From: Prauserella endophytica
Lineage (GTDB): Bacteria; Actinomycetota; Actinomycetes; Mycobacteriales; Pseudonocardiaceae
NCBI RefSeq assembly: GCF_005146945.1
Contig: NZ_SWMS01000001.1
Span: 310,001 to 374,000, forward strand
Length of the DNA: 64,000 nt
Direction: 5' to 3'
This document shows positions 7,883 through 17,385 of the stretch, piece after piece. Every line of letters begins with the position of its first letter. The stretch's first letter is position 1. The position numbers and the translations under genes were made by a program. Under the pieces are notes generated by a model, which saw nothing but the letters and a program-made list of their open reading frames with translations, made no database searches and was not told the origin of the DNA.

Positions 7883-9324
7883 CCCGCCGGCTCGATCCCC
7901 TGCTCGGCGGCCCATCGGCGCAGCTCGGCGACCGCCTCGTCGTGGTCGAGCGGGCCCCGGTCGAGCCGCAGCTCCTTGAGGTGCCGCCACGCCCTGCCGA
8001 CGAGCGGACCCGGCGGGATCCCGAGCAGCTTCATGATCTCGTTGCCGTCGAGGTCCGGCCGCACCGCCTTGAGGTCCTCCTCTTCGGCGATGCGCGCGAT
8101 CCGCGCCTCCAGCTCGTCGTACGACCGCTGCAGCGCGGCGGCCTTCCGACGGTTGCGGGTGGTGCAGTCGGCCCGCACGAGCTTGTGCAACCTGGGCAGC
8201 AGCTCACCGGCGTCGGTGACGTAGCGGCGCACGGCCGAGTCGGTCCACTCGCCCTTGCCGTAGCCGTGGAACCGCAGGTGGAGGTACACGAGCTGGGAGA
8301 CGTCGTTGACGATCTCCTTGGAGTAGCGCAGCGCTCGCAAGCGTTTGCGGGCCAGCTTCGCGCCGACGACCTCGTGGTGGTGGAAGCTCACGCCCCCGCC
8401 CGGCTCGAAGCGACGTGTGTCCGGCTTGCCGATGTCGTGCAGCAGCGCGGCGAGCCGGAGCACCAGGTCGGGTCCCGATGTCGGCTCGTGCCGCGTCTCG
8501 AGGTCCACGGCCTGCTCCAGCACGGTCAGCGAATGCTCGTAGACGTCCTTGTGCTGGTGGTGCTCGTCGATCGCGAGCCGCATGCCGGGCACCTCGGGCA
8601 GCACGTGGTCGGCCAGCCCCGTGTCGACCATCAGCTCGATGCCCCGCCTCGGCGCGGCGCCCGTGAGCAGCTTCGACAGCTCCGCCTGCACGCGCTCGGC
8701 CGTGATCCTGGCGATCTCACCGGACATCTCGGTCATCGCCGTGACGACCCTCGGCGAGGGCTCGAACCCGAGCTGCGCCACGAACCGGGCGGCCCGCAGC
8801 ATCCGAAGCGGGTCGTCGGCGAAGGACTCCTCCGGCGTCGCGGGGGTGTCGAGCCTCTTGCGGGCCAGCGCCTCGAGGCCGTCGTGCGGGTCGATGAACG
8901 TCTTTGTCGACAACTCGATCGCCATCGCGTTGACCGTGAAGTCACGGCGCACGAGGTCGCCCTCGATGGTGTCACCGAAGGAGACCTCCGGCTTGCGCCC
9001 GACCCGGTCGTACACGTCCGCCCTGAACGTGGTGATCTCCAGCGTCGAACCCCTGCGCGAGGCGCCGACCGTGCCGAACTCGATGCCCGTGTCCCACACT
9101 GCGTCGGCCCAGCCGGAGAGGATCGCCTGTATCCGGTCGGGGCGGGCGTCGGTGGTGAAGTCGAGATCGGGGGACAGCCTGCCGAGCAGCGCGTCACGCA
9201 CGCTGCCGCCGACGAGATAGAGGCGGTGCCCCGCCTTGTCGAAGCGGGCGGCGAGCTCCTCGGCGACCGGGGAGATGCGCATCAGCTCGGTCACCGCATC
9301 CCGCTTCGCGGTGGTGTGGTTCAC
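7879..9324 (-). CDS. cca: CCA tRNA nucleotidyltransferase
   Basis: The enzyme adds or repairs the 3' CCA end of tRNAs. The class II head domain is at residues 30-170 with YLVGGSVRDALLGR, the metal-binding DLDF, and RRDFTVNAMAIEL. The neck is DPLRMLRAARFVAQLGFEPS. A C-terminal HD domain (HHQHKDVYEHSL, AALLHDIGKP, HHHEVVGA) gives it the bacterial HD-fused form of about 480 residues. The two tRNA genes in this window do not encode CCA, consistent with the need for the enzyme. It is followed by the coupled sensor kinase and diverges from the Nudix gene. Confidence 0.93.
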   Translation of the reverse strand: MNHTTAKRDAVTELMRISPVAEELAARFDKAGHRLYLVGGSVRDALLGRLSPDLDFTTDARPDRIQAILSGWADAVWDTGIEFGTVGASRRGSTLEITTFRADVYDRVGRKPEVSFGDTIEGDLVRRDFTVNAMAIELSTKTFIDPHDGLEALARKRLDTPATPEESFADDPLRMLRAARFVAQLGFEPSPRVVTAMTEMSGEIARITAERVQAELSKLLTGAAPRRGIELMVDTGLADHVLPEVPGMRLAIDEHHQHKDVYEHSLTVLEQAVDLETRHEPTSGPDLVLRLAALLHDIGKPDTRRFEPGGGVSFHHHEVVGAKLARKRLRALRYSKEIVNDVSQLVYLHLRFHGYGKGEWTDSAVRRYVTDAGELLPRLHKLVRADCTTRNRRKAAALQRSYDELEARIARIAEEEDLKAVRPDLDGNEIMKLLGIPPGPLVGRAWRHLKELRLDRGPLDHDEAVAELRRWAAEQGIEPAG

Positions 9325-9413
9325 GCCGATCCCACCCCCGACACGGTTCCCTTACAACACAAGCGGATCAACACGGACACGAGAAGCCAGCGTACCGGCG
9401 GCACCATTTGCTC

Positions 9414-9419
9414 TAGCAT
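9414..9419 (+). promoter_or_regulatory. -10 element of a leaderless Nudix transcript
   Basis: TAGCAT ends exactly six bases before the ATG of the Nudix gene and no Shine-Dalgarno sequence is present, the hallmark of an actinobacterial leaderless mRNA. Confidence 0.5.
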
Positions 9420-9425
9420 CGCAGC

Positions 9426-9929
9426 ATGCCTGGATCGGCCGGTCGCTCCGGTGGCGCAAAACCGGGACGACGGTCCCGGCGTCGTCGTGGTAGGCGGCTG
9501 ACCACCGTGAACGAGACCTCGGCCGGGGGGCTGGTCGTCGATCCCGAACGGGAGCACGCCGTGCTCATCGGCAGGCTCGACCGGCAGGGCAGGCTGCTGT
9601 GGTCGCTGCCGAAAGGGCACATCGAGGACGGCGAGACCACCGAGGAGACCGCCGTGCGCGAGGTGAAGGAGGAGACCGGCATCACCGCGCACGTGCTGCG
9701 GCCCCTCGGCACGATCGACTACTGGTTCGTGGCCGAGCGCAGGCGGGTCCACAAGACCGTGCATCATTTCCTCCTCGAAGCCGGCGGTGGCGAGCTGTCC
9801 GACGAGGACGTGGAGGTCACCGAGGTGGCGTGGGTCCCGCTGCCCGAGCTGGAGAGCAGGCTCGCCTACGCCGACGAGCGCAAACTCGTGCGCAAGGCAC
9901 GCGAGATGTTCCAGCAAGCACCGGAGTGA
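9426..9929 (+). CDS. Nudix hydrolase
   Basis: The 167-residue protein contains a full Nudix box, [23 protein letters not shown] (all positions of GX5EX7REUXEEXGU present), for Mg-dependent cleavage of a nucleoside diphosphate linked to another moiety. The first 25 residues are Arg/Gly-rich and basic. It is the positional homologue of the Nudix gene upstream of MurJ in mycobacteria (Rv3908-like). The substrate cannot be told from sequence; oxidised nucleotides, dinucleotide polyphosphates and NADH are all possible. The DUF6049 gene begins 18 bp after the stop. Confidence 0.9.
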   Translation: MPGSAGRSGGAKPGRRSRRRRGRRLTTVNETSAGGLVVDPEREHAVLIGRLDRQGRLLWSLPKGHIEDGETTEETAVREVKEETGITAHVLRPLGTIDYWFVAERRRVHKTVHHFLLEAGGGELSDEDVEVTEVAWVPLPELESRLAYADERKLVRKAREMFQQAPE

Positions 9930-9947
9930 GTAGGGCGTGAGCAAGCA

Positions 9948-12032
9948 GTGAACAAGCTCAGCGCGTTCGCGCTGGCACTGGCGTTGTGCATCGCGCAGGG
10001 CCTGCTCGGCGTGACGGGCTCGGCCGCGCAGCCGCTCGACACGCCCAACCGGCTCCGGCTCGACCTCGAGCAGCTGTCCCCGCGCATCGTCACCCCGCAG
10101 GAAGACACGCTCGTCGTGACGGGCAACGTCACCAACGTCGGCGACCGCCCGATCACCGAGATCGTCGCCCGCCTCCAGCTCGGCGCCCCGCAGACCAGCG
10201 ACGACGAGCTGGAGCAGACGCTCACGGAGGCCCCGCCGACCGACTCCGGCGCCTCCGAATGGGAGAGCGTCGCCGACACGCTGCAGCCCGGGGACACCGC
10301 CCGCGTCACCCTGACCGTGCCGATCGACCAGCTGCCGCTGTCGGCGCCCGGCGTATACCCGCTGCTGGTGAACGTCAACGGCACCCCTGCTTACGGCGGC
10401 GCCGCGCGCCTCGCCTCGGTGAGCACGCTGCTGCCCGTGATCGACCCGCCGAGCGAGGCCGCTCCCGCGTCGGTGTCGATGCTGTGGCCGATCACCTCCA
10501 GCAAGCCGCAGGTGGTCTCGTCGCCGCACGGCGGTCCGCTGGTGCTGGCCGACGACATCCTCGCGGCCGAGCTCAAGCCAGGCGGCAGGCTCGACGCACT
10601 CGTGGCGGCCGCCGCGTCGCAGCGCGACAACCCCGCCGTTTTCGGTTCCCTCTGCTTCGCGATCGACCCCGAGCTGCTCGACACGGTCGAGCTGATGTCG
10701 AGGGGTTACCAGGTACGCACGCCGTCCGGAGAGCTGCCGGGCTCGGGCAGGGAAGCCGCCGCCGAGTGGCTGGAGAAGCTGCGTGACCTCGTCGCCGCGC
10801 ATTGCGTCATCCAGCTGCCCTACGCCGACGCCGACCTCACCGCCGTCTCCAGGGTCAACACGGCCACCGACCTGGTCGGCACCGCACTGAACGGCACGTC
10901 GATCCTGCAGAAGCTCGGTGTGCAGCCCAAGCCCGGCCTGGTGTGGCCGGGCAGTGCGCTCGACGAGCCCGCGCTGCGCCGGGTCGCCGACGCGGGCGTG
11001 ACGACGCTGATCACCGACCCGCTCCAGCAGGCCAGCCGACACCCTGGCGTGCGCTCGCTGCCCTACGACTCGCTCACCTCGGTCGCCCTCGGCGGGGCCC
11101 GCAGCACGGCAACGAGCGCGCAGACGCCGGCCGACCAGCCGAACATCGCGACGCAGAACGGCATCGCGGCGCTCGCCTTCCACGCGGGCCTCGGCGAGGA
11201 GCCGGAGGGACCCGTGCTGGTGGCGCCGCCCCGGCGCTGGGACGCGCCCGTCGGCGAGCTCGCCGCCTTCCTCGACTCCTTCGCGGGACTGCAGGCGGCG
11301 GGGATGGTCGAGCCGACCTCGCTCGACGAGGTGCTCGCGGGTCCGCCCGAGGACGGTGCGGCCGCGGACGGCGACACGGGCACTCTCGACAGTGCGTTCT
11401 CCGTGCCAGGCGACGTGATCGCAGAGCTGTCCGAGCTCGAGAGCGTCGCCGCCGACCTGCAGGGCGCGATGTCGGTGGACCCGACGCGGCAGGTGCAACC
11501 CGCCGCGATCATCCAGCCGTTGCACAACGCCGTGCTCAGGGCCACGTCCACGGCCTGGCAGAGCAGTTCGAGCCTGGGCAAGGCCGCGGCGAGGGCGGCG
11601 ACCGCGCAGCTCACCACGCTGCGCAGGCAGGTCACGGTGACCACGCTGTCGCAGTCGGTGTCTCTCGCATCCGGGTCCAGCCCCCTGCCGGTGACGCTCA
11701 GCAACTCGCTGCCGGTCGCAATCACCGTGCGGATCCGGCTGGAGAACAACGCGGGCCTGCGCCCCGCTCACATGCCGGACTCGCTGCTCTCGGCCAACAG
11801 CAAGATCCCGCAGTACATCCCGGCCGAGGCGCTGCGCTCGGGCCGCTTCAACCTGGACGTCTCGCTCACCACTCCAGGCGGCACGGAGCTGGGGACACCC
11901 GCGCGGCTCGACTTCTCCTCCAGCGAGCTCGGCGTGGTCACGGTCGTGCTCACGGCCACAGCTGCCGGAGCACTCGTGCTGCTCTCCGGCAGGCGCATCT
12001 ACCGTCGGTTGAAGGCGAGGAAGGGCACCTAG
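9948..12032 (+). CDS. DUF6049 family exported membrane-anchored protein
   Basis: The 694-residue protein begins with a signal peptide (LALALCIAQGLLGVTGSAAQ) and ends with one transmembrane helix (VVTVVLTATAAGALVLL) and a short basic cytoplasmic tail. The large extracytoplasmic part contains beta-rich NPQ/CARDB-like segments such as TLVVTGNVTNVGDRPI. This architecture and the place between a Nudix gene and murJ match the DUF6049 family (Rv3909-like), conserved beside MurJ in Actinobacteria. Its biochemical function is unknown; a role in cell-envelope growth is inferred from context. Start is a GTG; codon use is normal for the region. Confidence 0.85.
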   Translation: MNKLSAFALALALCIAQGLLGVTGSAAQPLDTPNRLRLDLEQLSPRIVTPQEDTLVVTGNVTNVGDRPITEIVARLQLGAPQTSDDELEQTLTEAPPTDSGASEWESVADTLQPGDTARVTLTVPIDQLPLSAPGVYPLLVNVNGTPAYGGAARLASVSTLLPVIDPPSEAAPASVSMLWPITSSKPQVVSSPHGGPLVLADDILAAELKPGGRLDALVAAAASQRDNPAVFGSLCFAIDPELLDTVELMSRGYQVRTPSGELPGSGREAAAEWLEKLRDLVAAHCVIQLPYADADLTAVSRVNTATDLVGTALNGTSILQKLGVQPKPGLVWPGSALDEPALRRVADAGVTTLITDPLQQASRHPGVRSLPYDSLTSVALGGARSTATSAQTPADQPNIATQNGIAALAFHAGLGEEPEGPVLVAPPRRWDAPVGELAAFLDSFAGLQAAGMVEPTSLDEVLAGPPEDGAAADGDTGTLDSAFSVPGDVIAELSELESVAADLQGAMSVDPTRQVQPAAIIQPLHNAVLRATSTAWQSSSSLGKAAARAATAQLTTLRRQVTVTTLSQSVSLASGSSPLPVTLSNSLPVAITVRIRLENNAGLRPAHMPDSLLSANSKIPQYIPAEALRSGRFNLDVSLTTPGGTELGTPARLDFSSSELGVVTVVLTATAAGALVLLSGRRIYRRLKARKGT

Positions 12033-12109
12033 AGCCGATAGGACCTGAGATTAGTCCCGGCTCCGGATTACCCTGAATCGACCAAGCTTGACCGCCGACG
12101 GATTGGGAC

Positions 12110-14323
12110 GTGTTGGACAGAGAGCCGGGCCTGCCGCCTGAGCACGCCGGGAGGCCTCCACGTCCCGATGCGCCGCCGCCGCGAGCGGGGCGCAGGCCGC
12201 CTCCTGCCGACCCTCAGCGTCAGCGGCAGCCACCGCCTGATCGGCGCAGGCAGCCCCCGCCGGACCCACGCGAGAACGGCCGGGCGCCGCGGCACCCCGG
12301 TCAGGGCCAGCAGCAGGGGAGGCTGCCGGCCCAGCCGCCGCCACCTCCAACCCCTCCAACACCTCCGCCGAGGACGCGGCAGGTCCGCCAGCCGCCGCCT
12401 CCGCAACCCCCGCCGCCGCAGGGGCCGCCGCGCAGGGGCCGCCCGGCCGAACAGCAGCGCCGTCAGCCGGTGCGGCCGTGGCGCCAGGAGGCCGACCGGA
12501 CCCGGCGCGTCGCCCCGCCGCCGCAGCAGGGCGAGTCGACGATGTACATCCCGCGCGAGCGCGGGATGCCTCCCGGGGTGCGCTGGCCCGCGGCCGACCC
12601 GGACGTGCTGAGGCCGTACGACGAGCTCGCGACGCGGATGATGCCGCGAATCGTCGACGGTCTCCGGCACACGGAGATCGGCGAGCGGCTGCCCGCCGTC
12701 CAGCTGGAGCGGCCGAAGGAGGAGGAGCAGGCCAAGGCTCCGTCGCTGGCGAGGGCCAGCGGCCGGATGGCCATCGCCACGCTCACCAGCCGCATCACCG
12801 GCTTCGCGTGGAAGGTCATGCTCGCGTGGGTCGCCACGCTCGGCGTGCTCTACGACTCCTTCACCGTCGCCAACACGCTGCCGTTGATCATCAACGAGCT
12901 GCTGCTCGGCGGCGTGCTGACCAGCGTCGTCGTGCCGCTGCTCGTGCGCTCACAGGACGACAAGGACGGCGGCGAGGCCTACACCCAGCGGCTGCTGACG
13001 ATGGCGGTGACGATCCTCGGCATCGGCACCGTGGTCTCCGTCGCGCTCGCCCCGTGGCTGACGTCGCTGCTCATGGACGACACCGGCGACGCGAATCCGC
13101 AGCTCGCGACGTGGTTCGCCTACCTGCTGCTGCCGGGCCTGCTCTTCTACGGGCTCTTCGCGGTGCTCTCGGCGGTCCTCAACGCCAAGCAGATCTTCGG
13201 CCCCGCCCAATGGGCCCCGGTGATCAACAACCTGGTCATCTTCGCCACGATCGCCGCGTTCGCGCTGGTACCGGGCGACCCGACGATCATCCCGACCCAG
13301 ATGAGCGACCCGAAGGTGCTCGTCCTCGGCGTCGGCGTGCTGACCGCGATGGTGGCGCAGGCGCTGTTCCTGCTGCCGGCGCTGCGCCGCTCGGGCTTCC
13401 GCTTCAGGTGGCGCTGGGGCATCGACGAGCGGCTCAAGGAGTTCGGCGGGCTCGCGCTGTGGATCCTCGGCTACGTCGCGGTGAGCCAGATCGGCATGGT
13501 CGTCAACACGCGGGTGCTGACGGCCGGCGCCGCCGGTGGTGCCTCGATCTACTCCAACGCGTGGCTGCTGTTCCAGCTGCCCTACGGCGTGATCGGCGTC
13601 TCGCTGCTCACGGCGTTGATGCCGAAGATGAGCCGGGCCGCGGCCGACAACGACTTCCGCAGGTTGATCGGCGACCTCTCCTACGGCTCGCGGCTCACCA
13701 CGCTGATGCTGCTGCCGGTGTCGGCCGTGATGGCCGTGGCAGGCACCTCGATCGGTGTCGCGCTGTTCGCGCTGGGCAAGGGCTCGGTGGAGGACGCCGA
13801 GCGCCTCGGCCAGGCGCTGGCCGTCTCGGCGTTCGGGCTGCTGCCGTACGCGCTGGTGATGCTGCAGATGCGCGTGTTCTACGCGATGAAGGACTCGCGC
13901 ACGCCCACGTTGATCATGGTCGTGATGACCGCGGTGAAGATCCCGCTGCTGTACCTGGCCTCGGCGGTGCTGCACCCGGTCAACGTCGTGCTCGGCGTGA
14001 TGATGGTGAACTCGCTCGTGTTCGTCGTCGGCGCCGTGCTCGGCCAGGTGTGGCTGTGGGTCAAGCTCGGCAACCTGCGCAGCAAGCGCGTGCTCGGCGT
14101 CATCCTCTTCACGGTGGTGGCGAGCGGGCTCGGCGCGCTCGCCGCGGTGGTCGTCGGCTGGCTCGTGCCGGATGCGCTCGGCCCCGTGCTCGGCGCCTGG
14201 GTGAAGCTGATCCTGCAGGGCGTGGTCGGCATCGGTGTCTCGTTCGGGGTGCTGATCGCACTCAAGGTTGACGAGCTCACCCCGGTGACCCGCAGAATCA
14301 CCCGAATGGTCCGGCGCGCGTAA
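12110..14323 (+). CDS. murJ: Lipid II flippase MurJ (MviN)
   Basis: It flips lipid-linked peptidoglycan precursor across the membrane. The first 160 residues are Pro/Arg/Gln-rich and disordered. The MurJ core starts near residue 215 (RASGRMAIATLTSRITGFAW) and has about 14 helices, with DSFTVANTLPLIINELLLGG, the hallmark motif of the family, and GVSLLTALMPKMSRAAADND. Mycobacterial MurJ continues into a pseudokinase and a sugar-binding-like domain; here translation stops and these domains are in the next gene. Start is a GTG; a TTG one codon later is equally possible. Confidence 0.93.
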   Translation: MLDREPGLPPEHAGRPPRPDAPPPRAGRRPPPADPQRQRQPPPDRRRQPPPDPRENGRAPRHPGQGQQQGRLPAQPPPPPTPPTPPPRTRQVRQPPPPQPPPPQGPPRRGRPAEQQRRQPVRPWRQEADRTRRVAPPPQQGESTMYIPRERGMPPGVRWPAADPDVLRPYDELATRMMPRIVDGLRHTEIGERLPAVQLERPKEEEQAKAPSLARASGRMAIATLTSRITGFAWKVMLAWVATLGVLYDSFTVANTLPLIINELLLGGVLTSVVVPLLVRSQDDKDGGEAYTQRLLTMAVTILGIGTVVSVALAPWLTSLLMDDTGDANPQLATWFAYLLLPGLLFYGLFAVLSAVLNAKQIFGPAQWAPVINNLVIFATIAAFALVPGDPTIIPTQMSDPKVLVLGVGVLTAMVAQALFLLPALRRSGFRFRWRWGIDERLKEFGGLALWILGYVAVSQIGMVVNTRVLTAGAAGGASIYSNAWLLFQLPYGVIGVSLLTALMPKMSRAAADNDFRRLIGDLSYGSRLTTLMLLPVSAVMAVAGTSIGVALFALGKGSVEDAERLGQALAVSAFGLLPYALVMLQMRVFYAMKDSRTPTLIMVVMTAVKIPLLYLASAVLHPVNVVLGVMMVNSLVFVVGAVLGQVWLWVKLGNLRSKRVLGVILFTVVASGLGALAAVVVGWLVPDALGPVLGAWVKLILQGVVGIGVSFGVLIALKVDELTPVTRRITRMVRRA

Positions 14324-14397
14324 ACTGCCTCTCGCTGCGTGTGTTCACGTACCCTCGTGAGAAACGTGTCGTCGAGGAAGGCAGGGGGTCCGGCCCG

Positions 14398-15942
14398 GTG
14401 GGCACGAGTACGCGGGGTGGATCGCTGGCGCCCGGCGGCGTCGTCGGCGATGGCCGCTACCGGCTGCTCGCTCAGTTCGGAATCGACGAACGCGCGGGCG
14501 CTCACCTGTGGCGGGCCAGGGACGGCCAGCTGCGCCGGGACGTCGCCCTCACCATGCTCGTTGGCGACCCCGCCGACGCGGAGGCCGCGCGGCTGGGCAG
14601 GCGCACGCTCGAGCGGGCGGCCCACGCGGCCAAGTTCAACCACCCCGGCGTGGCCAGGGTGCTCGACGTGCTCAGCCTCGGCAACGGCATCTCCTCCAGC
14701 GAGGGCCTGCTCGGCATCGTCGTGGCCGAGTGGACCAAGGGCACCGACCTCATCGACCTCGTCGCGGAGCGGCCCGTCGAACCGGGCACCGCGGCCCGCA
14801 TGGTGCAGGCACTCGCCGAGTCGGTCGAACTGGCCCACCAGTCCGGTCTCGTGCTCGGCCTCGACCATCCGCAGCGGCTCCGGTTGACCCCCGACGGCAG
14901 GCTGCGGCTCGCGTTCCCCGGCCCGCTGCCGGACGCGACGCTGCGCGACGACGTGAAGGCGCTCGGCGCCGTGTTGTACCTGCTGCTCACCGGCCGCTGG
15001 GCGCTGCCGGGCGGCCCGCCCGCCGTGCCGGCGGCGCCGCGCTCGCCGACGGGCCGGGTCGTGCCGGCCCGCTCGCTGGAGCCGAGGGTGCCCCAGGAGC
15101 TGTCGGCCCTCGCCGTGCGCACGATCGAGGACGGCGGTCACGGCGGCATCCGCACCAGCGCGGCCATCCTGCGCGTGCTCGACGAGGCCGCGGAGGCAGC
15201 CGAACGCACCCAGTACATCGCCAAGGACCCGAACGTCGATCCCGACGGCGGCGTCTGGACCACCAAGAAGCCGGTCAAGGACGCGGCCAGGCGGCGCAAG
15301 CTCGCACTCGGCGTGACGGTGCTCGTGGTCGCCGCGGTCGGCATCCTGGCCTGGCTGGGCATGATGGCGATCAGCTTCTTCCAGGACGACCCCGAGTCGA
15401 GCGGGCCGCCGGTCAACCTCGCCGATCCGACGCCCACCCAGCAGCAGAACCCACCGAACCAGCAACCGCAGAACCCGCCCGCTCCGCAGCCGGGTGCGAA
15501 CGGCGAGCCCGTCGCGCCCAACGAGGTCACGGTCTACAACCCGGAGGGCGAGGGCGACAGCGTCGAGGACGCCGGGCTGGCGATCGACGGCGACCCGGCC
15601 ACGGTCTGGCGCACGGACGAGTACCGCCAGCAGTTCCCGACGTTCAAAGCCGGCGTCGGTCTCGTCGCCACGTTCGACTCGCCGTTGCAGCTGGCGAAGG
15701 TGAAGGTCACCGCAGACAGCCCCGGAACCGACGTCGAGATCAGGATCGCCGACGACGCGGACCCCGCGCTGGACGACACCAGGGTGGTCGGCTCGGGCAC
15801 GCTCGAGGGCACCGATACCGAGATCCAGTTGCAGGAGCCGACTTCCGCCCGGTACGTGATCGTCTGGATCACCTCGCTCTCCGGCGAGGCGCCGCGGTTC
15901 GCCTCGGAACTGGGCGAACTGACGTTCCTGCCTGCCGGGTGA
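14398..15942 (+). CDS. Membrane pseudokinase, MurJ partner
   Basis: Residues about 15-250 form a Ser/Thr-kinase-like fold that lacks the catalytic HRD and DFG motifs (LVLGLDHPQRLRL and RLAFPGP at those places) and so should not phosphorylate. A single transmembrane helix (residues about 305-325) follows, then a Pro/Gln-rich spacer and an extracellular discoidin-like domain (AGLAIDGDPATVWRTDEY). The order equals the C-terminal half of mycobacterial MviN, where the phosphorylated pseudokinase recruits FhaA. I chose the GTG preceded by GAGGAAGGCAGGGGG; a GTG at 14341 has no ribosome site. A TACCCT -10-like element at 14350 could give separate transcription. Confidence 0.85.
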   Translation: MGTSTRGGSLAPGGVVGDGRYRLLAQFGIDERAGAHLWRARDGQLRRDVALTMLVGDPADAEAARLGRRTLERAAHAAKFNHPGVARVLDVLSLGNGISSSEGLLGIVVAEWTKGTDLIDLVAERPVEPGTAARMVQALAESVELAHQSGLVLGLDHPQRLRLTPDGRLRLAFPGPLPDATLRDDVKALGAVLYLLLTGRWALPGGPPAVPAAPRSPTGRVVPARSLEPRVPQELSALAVRTIEDGGHGGIRTSAAILRVLDEAAEAAERTQYIAKDPNVDPDGGVWTTKKPVKDAARRRKLALGVTVLVVAAVGILAWLGMMAISFFQDDPESSGPPVNLADPTPTQQQNPPNQQPQNPPAPQPGANGEPVAPNEVTVYNPEGEGDSVEDAGLAIDGDPATVWRTDEYRQQFPTFKAGVGLVATFDSPLQLAKVKVTADSPGTDVEIRIADDADPALDDTRVVGSGTLEGTDTEIQLQEPTSARYVIVWITSLSGEAPRFASELGELTFLPAG

Positions 15943-15973
15943 CTGATCCACCCGCCTTAGTAGTCTCTTCCGA

Positions 15974-16576
15974 GTGACCGCAGCAGCGCCCACTGATGCC
16001 GATCTCATCGCGGCACACGCAGCAGGAGACCCGCACGCGTTCAACGAGATAGTGCGGCGGCACCGGGATCGTATGTGGGCGGTCGCACTGCGCACGGTCC
16101 GTGATCCCGAGGAGGCCGCGGACGCCCTTCAGGAGGCATTCATCTCGGCGTTCCGCGCGGCGGCGAACTTCCGCGCCGAGTCGCAGGTGACCACCTGGCT
16201 GCACCGGATCGTCGTCAACGCGTGCCTCGACCGGGTGCGCAGACGTCAGGCGAGGCCCACGGTCCCGCTGCCGGAGCAGGGACACAACGAGCCCGCGGTG
16301 CCGCGCGACTCGATGGCCGACCGCGAGACCCGACTCGTGATCAAGGAGGCGCTCGACCAGCTCCCCGAAGAGCAGCGGGTACCGATCGTGCTGGTCGACG
16401 TGGAGGGCTACTCGGTGGCCGAGACCGCGAAGATGCTGGGTATCGCGGAGGGAACGGTCAAGAGCAGATGTGCGCGGGGGCGCGGCAAACTGGCGAAACT
16501 TCTCGGTCATCTGCGGAACCCCGAGCCGGAGGGTGACGTCCCAACTCACGAAAGCAAACACGGGGAGGGACGATGA
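15974..16576 (+). CDS. sigM: ECF RNA polymerase sigma factor SigM
   Basis: The 200-residue protein has sigma region 2 (HAFNEIVRRHRDRMWAVALR, then EEAADALQEAFISAFR) and region 4 (LPEEQRVPIVLVDVEGYSVA, then GIAEGTVKSRCARGR). It lacks regions 1 and 3, as ECF factors do. Position between the MurJ partner and TrxB, and the overlapping anti-sigma gene, identify it as SigM. In mycobacteria SigM controls envelope and ESX-related genes; the regulon here is unknown. TAGTCT ends seven bases before the GTG, so the message is probably leaderless. It overlaps the next gene by ATGA. Confidence 0.9.
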   Translation: MTAAAPTDADLIAAHAAGDPHAFNEIVRRHRDRMWAVALRTVRDPEEAADALQEAFISAFRAAANFRAESQVTTWLHRIVVNACLDRVRRRQARPTVPLPEQGHNEPAVPRDSMADRETRLVIKEALDQLPEEQRVPIVLVDVEGYSVAETAKMLGIAEGTVKSRCARGRGKLAKLLGHLRNPEPEGDVPTHESKHGEGR

Positions 16577-17304
16577 CAGACGAAACTAGGGGGTTGGGTG
16601 GGGCCGTCGGCCCCCCGTGGTCTGTCGACGTGCTCGCCGATCTGCATGCCGGCGTGCTTAGCGAAAGCGAAGCCGCCGAGCTGTGGCCGAGGGTGAACGC
16701 CGACCCCGAGGCGCGCACGATCATCGAGGCGCTCGACGCGACCAGCGCCGACCTCGCCGATCTCAGCGCAGCGCCGGTGCCGCCCATGCCCGCCGAGGTC
16801 GCCGCCAGAATCGACGCCGCCCTCGCGCAGGAACAGCAAGCCCGCGGTGGCTCGAACGTCGTCAGCATCGACGCGGCCCGCAAGCGCCGGAACCGCCGCG
16901 CCGGCTGGGGCGCCGGGTTCCTCGCCGCGGCGGCCGCCGTCGTCGCCGCGGTCGTGATCGTCGCCCCTGACGCGTCGCGGGAGGAGACCCCAGGAGTCGC
17001 CGCGCCCACGCCGGGCGTCGCGGTCGACAGCGGCCAGATCAACGCCGCCATCGGCAAGGTCGAGGGCGTCCGCGACTTCGGCCCGCTGGAGAACGAGCAG
17101 CGGCTCGACGCCTGCCTCGAGGCGAACGGAATCGACCCGGTCAAGCAGCCGGTCGGGATCACCCCGGGGACCATCGACGGCCGGGACGCCGTGTTCGTGC
17201 TCTACACCACGGGCGAGCTCGCCCAGTTCCGCCTCGTGGCGCTCGCGCCCGACTGCGGTCCGGCCAACCCGGGCCTGCTGAAGGACGAGATCATCGGCCG
17301 GTAG
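16573..17304 (+). CDS. Membrane anti-sigma factor of SigM
   Basis: The 243-residue protein has a cytoplasmic N-terminal half with a repressor-type segment (SVDVLADLHAGVLSESEAAE), one transmembrane helix (residues about 113-135, GFLAAAAAVVAAVVIVA) and an extracytoplasmic C-terminal domain with two cysteines. No HxxxCxxC zinc motif is present. The ATGA overlap with sigM indicates coupled translation and a 1:1 pair. It corresponds to Rv3912, the anti-SigM factor. A strong hairpin terminator follows. Confidence 0.85.
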   Translation: MTDETRGLGGAVGPPWSVDVLADLHAGVLSESEAAELWPRVNADPEARTIIEALDATSADLADLSAAPVPPMPAEVAARIDAALAQEQQARGGSNVVSIDAARKRRNRRAGWGAGFLAAAAAVVAAVVIVAPDASREETPGVAAPTPGVAVDSGQINAAIGKVEGVRDFGPLENEQRLDACLEANGIDPVKQPVGITPGTIDGRDAVFVLYTTGELAQFRLVALAPDCGPANPGLLKDEIIGR

Positions 17305-17314
17305 TACCCAGGAC

Positions 17315-17368
17315 CTGCCAGAACGGGCCGCCCATTCCACGTGCCGGGAGGGGCGGCCCGTTTGGCAG
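17315..17368 (+). terminator. Terminator after the sigM operon
   Basis: CTGCCA and AACGGGCCGCCC on the left pair with GGGCGGCCCGTT and TGGCAG on the right, an 18-bp stem with a single bulged G and a 17-base loop. It begins 10 bp after the anti-sigma stop. Confidence 0.75.
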
Positions 17369-17385
17369 CGGCCCACGTCACGTCG

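Noticed and set aside
9321-11771. Very long minus-strand ORF (816 codons) opposite the Nudix and DUF6049 genes
   Set aside because: Low-complexity Arg/Gly/His protein with no motif; plus-strand genes have Nudix box, signal peptide and anchor.
17336-17345. TTCCACGTGCC as a parS site
   Set aside because: Only a central CACGTG match, located in the loop of a terminator.
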